Source of the DNA: Streptomyces griseoruber
Lineage (GTDB): Bacteria > Actinomycetota > Actinomycetes > Streptomycetales > Streptomycetaceae
Assembly: GCF_001514205.1 (NCBI RefSeq)
Contig: NZ_KQ948764.1
Location: forward strand, 567,882 to 631,881
Reading direction: 5' to 3'
Length of the DNA: 64,000 bases
In this document: piece by piece, positions 61,867 through 64,000 of the stretch
How positions within the stretch are numbered: the stretch's first letter is position 1
Layout: the number at the start of each line of letters is the position of its first letter
Notes under the pieces: generated by a model
The model's database searches: none
What the model was told of the DNA's origin: nothing
The model's input: the letters and a program-made list of their open reading frames with translations, nothing else
Translations under genes and position numbers: made by a program

Positions 61867-62987
61867 GCGCACCGAGACTGCGCGTCGACACCCCGGAACG
61901 GGCCGGGCTCGACCCGGAGGAGATGCGCCTCCTCGCGCTCGACGTCAGGGACCTGACCACCGGTGACCGGCCCTGGGCCGCGGGCGCCGTGGTCGTCGCG
62001 GGCCGTGGCCCGGTGATCGCCGTCCAGGAGGCGGCGGGCTGGGCGGTGCGGTACGCGTCCTACGACCCGCGCGCCGACGCCGGGGTGGAGCTGCCGCCCG
62101 GGGCACGGGTTCCGATGACCGTGGACACCCCCTTCGACCTGGCCTCCCTCACCAAGCTGTGCACCTCGGTGGCGGCCGTGCAGCAGATCGAGCGGGGCAC
62201 GCTGGGCATCGACGCCCGGGTCGGCGCCTATCTGCCCGACTTCCGCGGGGCCGCCGCGCACGGCATCACGGTCCGGCAGCTCCTCACCCACACCTCGGGC
62301 CTGCGCCCCGAACTGCCGCTGTACGACTGCGCGGACGACAGGGAGCGCCTGGAGCTCCTGCGCGCACAGACACCGGACGGGGAGCCCGGTACGTACGTCT
62401 ACTCCGACCTGAACATGCTCCTGCTCCAGCAGCTCCTGGAGCGCCTCACCGGGCGGACCCTGGACGTCCTGGTGCACGAGGGGATCACCCGGCCGCTGGG
62501 CATGACCTCGACCCGTTTCGGCCCCTGCCCGGGCGCGGCGGCCACCGAGGACCAGCGGCGGCCGTGGGCGAAGGCGGACCGGGGGATGCTGCGGGGCGAG
62601 GTGCACGACGAGAACGCGTGGGCGCTCGGCGGGGTGGCCGGGCACGCGGGCCTGTTCTCCACCGGCCGCGACCTGGCCGTCTTCTGCCGCACCCTGCTCG
62701 CGGGCGGTTCCTACGGCCCCGCGCGCATCCTCGGCCCGGACTTCGTGGAGCTGCTGCTGACCCCGCCGGGGCTGGGCTTCGCCGTCGACCGACCGTGGTT
62801 CATGGGCGAGCTGTCCGGCGGGGGCGCGGCGGGCCACACCGGCTTCACCGGTACGTCCCTGGTCCTGGACCCGGCCACGGACACCTTCGTGGTCCTGCTG
62901 GCGAACACGGTCCATCCGGTGCGCAGAACCCCGGACAGCGGGCCGCGGGCGCTGGCGGGGACGCGGATGGCGAGGGCGGTGCGGTGA
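61830..62987 (+). CDS. Beta-lactamase-family serine hydrolase
   Basis: Serine hydrolase of the class C beta-lactamase/esterase fold, about 374-385 residues, without a signal peptide. SxxK reads ASLTKL (Ser nucleophile), the Tyr motif is YSDLN, and HTG in GHTGFTG replaces KTG. Two starts are possible: ATG 61830, overlapping the exporter by 37 bp, or CTG 61863 (CTGA overlap) directly behind GGAGGAGAG. The physical coupling to a drug exporter suggests hydrolysis plus efflux of the same type of compound, an inference. Confidence 0.85.
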   Translation: MPSLETDRGGELSAPRLRVDTPERAGLDPEEMRLLALDVRDLTTGDRPWAAGAVVVAGRGPVIAVQEAAGWAVRYASYDPRADAGVELPPGARVPMTVDTPFDLASLTKLCTSVAAVQQIERGTLGIDARVGAYLPDFRGAAAHGITVRQLLTHTSGLRPELPLYDCADDRERLELLRAQTPDGEPGTYVYSDLNMLLLQQLLERLTGRTLDVLVHEGITRPLGMTSTRFGPCPGAAATEDQRRPWAKADRGMLRGEVHDENAWALGGVAGHAGLFSTGRDLAVFCRTLLAGGSYGPARILGPDFVELLLTPPGLGFAVDRPWFMGELSGGGAAGHTGFTGTSLVLDPATDTFVVLLANTVHPVRRTPDSGPRALAGTRMARAVR

Positions 62988-63019
62988 ACCCGCCGGCCGC
63001 GACCTGAGAAAATCAGCGG

Positions 63020-64000
63020 GTGAACGTCTCCGTCTCCGCCGCCGAAACCCTCCGTAGCGCCCTCGGGGAACTCCTCGACGGCCTGCCGCCCAGGCAGGCC
63101 GCCGCGGCCGTCGAGCGGCTCATCGCCGCCTACCGGGGGTCCACCCCCACCGACGCCCCCATCCTGCGGGACCGCGCGGACGTGGCCGCCTATGCCGCGT
63201 ACCGGATGCCGGCGACCTTCGAGGCGGTGTGCTCGGCGCTGGAGGCGTTCGCGGACGCGGTGCCGCAGTGGACCCCGGGCAGCCACACGGACGTGGGCGG
63301 CGGGACGGGGGCGGCGACCTGGGCGGTGAGCACCGTCTGGGACGGGTCGCGCCCGGTGACGGTGCTCGACTGGGCGGAGCCCGCGCTGGCCCTGGGCCGT
63401 GAGATCGCCGCCGCGAACCCGGCGCTCGGCGACGTCCGCTGGCGGCGCGCCCGCATCGGGTCGGCCCTCGCGCTGGACCCGACCGACCTCGTGACGGTCT
63501 CGTACGTCCTCAACGAGCTGGCCGCCCCCGACCGCGCCGCGCTGGTGGACGCCGCCGCCGGAGCCGCGCAGGCCGTGGTGATCGTGGAGCCGGGCACCCC
63601 GGACGGCTACGCCCGGATGATCGAGGCCCGCGACCGGCTGATCGCCGCCGGTTTCCACATCGCCGCGCCCTGCCCGCACAGCGCCGGCTGCCCGATCGTG
63701 CCCGGCACGGACTGGTGCCACTTCTCTGCGCGGGTCAGCCGCTCCTCCCTGCACCGGCAGGTCAAGGGCGGCTCCCTGCCGTACGAGGACGAGAAGTTCT
63801 CGTACGTCGCCGCCGCCCGCTTCCCGGTCTCCCCCGCGCCCTCCCGTGTCGTACGCCGGCCGCAGATCCGCAAGGGACAGGTGCTCCTCGACCTGTGCGA
63901 GACCGAGGAGCGGCTGACCCGGACGACGGTGACGAAGAAGCACGGCGAGCTGTACCGGGCGGCCCGCGACGCGGACTGGGGCGACACCTGGCCGCCGGTT
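63020..64000 (+). CDS. Rsm22-family (mitochondrial small-subunit rRNA) methyltransferase-like protein, 3' end cut
   Basis: SAM-dependent methyltransferase-like protein; 327 codons visible from GTG 63020, open at the window edge. The SAM-binding loop is DVGGGTGAATWAV (about 91-103) and post-I is TVLDWAEPAL. A cysteine-rich segment, CPHSAGCPIVPGTDWCHFS, matches the Fe-S/zinc-type insertion of Rsm22 proteins (PF09243). It is probably ribosome-related. It is 32 bp downstream of the serine hydrolase. Confidence 0.88.
   Translation, partial: MNVSVSAAETLRSALGELLDGLPPRQAAAAVERLIAAYRGSTPTDAPILRDRADVAAYAAYRMPATFEAVCSALEAFADAVPQWTPGSHTDVGGGTGAATWAVSTVWDGSRPVTVLDWAEPALALGREIAAANPALGDVRWRRARIGSALALDPTDLVTVSYVLNELAAPDRAALVDAAAGAAQAVVIVEPGTPDGYARMIEARDRLIAAGFHIAAPCPHSAGCPIVPGTDWCHFSARVSRSSLHRQVKGGSLPYEDEKFSYVAAARFPVSPAPSRVVRRPQIRKGQVLLDLCETEERLTRTTVTKKHGELYRAARDADWGDTWPPV

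Noticed and set aside
1..64000. tRNA or rRNA genes
   Set aside because: No cloverleaf-like segments with TTCGA-type T-loops or rRNA-like stretches were noticed by eye; a covariance-model scan would be needed to exclude small RNAs.

Overview
The window is high-GC (about 70% or more) actinobacterial DNA whose gene content points firmly to Streptomyces: an MsiK-dependent style maltose ABC operon with divergent malR, glnE, a second GSI-type glutamine synthetase (glnA2), an AfsR/SARP-type giant regulator, EfeUOB iron uptake, DmdR/IdeR-type iron boxes, strong GTG-start usage and many TetR/MFS pairs. The order (alpha-amylase, aglA, malGFE, malR, PAP2, ..., glnE, ..., glnA2, ..., nadE, ..., panB, ..., map) looks like a conserved core-chromosome segment interrupted by small accessory or decayed patches.

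Layout. 1-7.96 kb: maltodextrin regulon. A secreted alpha-amylase (cut by the window edge), alpha-glucosidase aglA and the permease operon malE-malF-malG lie on the minus strand, and malR diverges from malE. Hairpins separate malE from malF and malG from aglA, and CTTGC/GCAAG repeats recur in front of amylase, malE and malR. 8.0-18.6 kb: PAP2 membrane enzyme, an amidohydrolase/APC permease pair with a divergent TetR, a LysR/EamA exporter pair, glnE and a VOC protein. 18.6-27.1 kb: subtilisin-like lipoprotein, glnA2, flavohaemoglobin hmp with an NsrR-like box, a degenerate IS481-type insertion remnant, nsrR, two copper/unknown membrane-anchored proteins (DUF3105, DUF305) and a secreted sedolisin.

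27.1-33.8 kb is the least orderly part: a zinc-ribbon ORF, an unrecognised four-cysteine secreted protein, an ABC-transporter operon collapsed by deletion and frameshift, then intact nadE, a P-loop protein, a HAD hydrolase, and a second deletion scar joining an XRE repressor start to a methyltransferase-like end. 33.8-39.8 kb: MFS exporter, VanJ-like membrane phosphatase/nuclease, a TetR/DHA2 exporter operon with a perfect 21-bp palindrome, and panB. 39.8-45.8 kb: DrrAB-type ABC exporter convergent with a 1142-residue SARP/NB-ARC regulator. Both promoters carry GTCGG-containing direct repeats at 11-bp period, the geometry expected of SARP operators; this is the observation I would follow first. 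45.8-51.0 kb: M50 protease, a 59-aa membrane protein, NADPH:F420 reductase, a SIS-like protein, a minisatellite, an MFS exporter, a 76-aa protein and map.

51.0-58.0 kb is an iron patch: iron-boxed haem oxygenase, a small secreted two-cysteine peptide, a PhzF-family protein, the wreck of an Fe/haem ABC importer, then an iron-boxed efeO-efeB-efeU operon plus a translationally overlapping lipoprotein gene. 58.0-64.0 kb: a stand-alone prim-pol-like protein, an oxidoreductase/TetR operon divergent from a Bcr/CflA exporter/serine-hydrolase operon, and a partial Rsm22-type methyltransferase at the edge. No rRNA, tRNA or CRISPR array was seen. Gene starts were chosen by ribosome-binding sites and family lengths; most functions rest on recognised motifs, not database searches.
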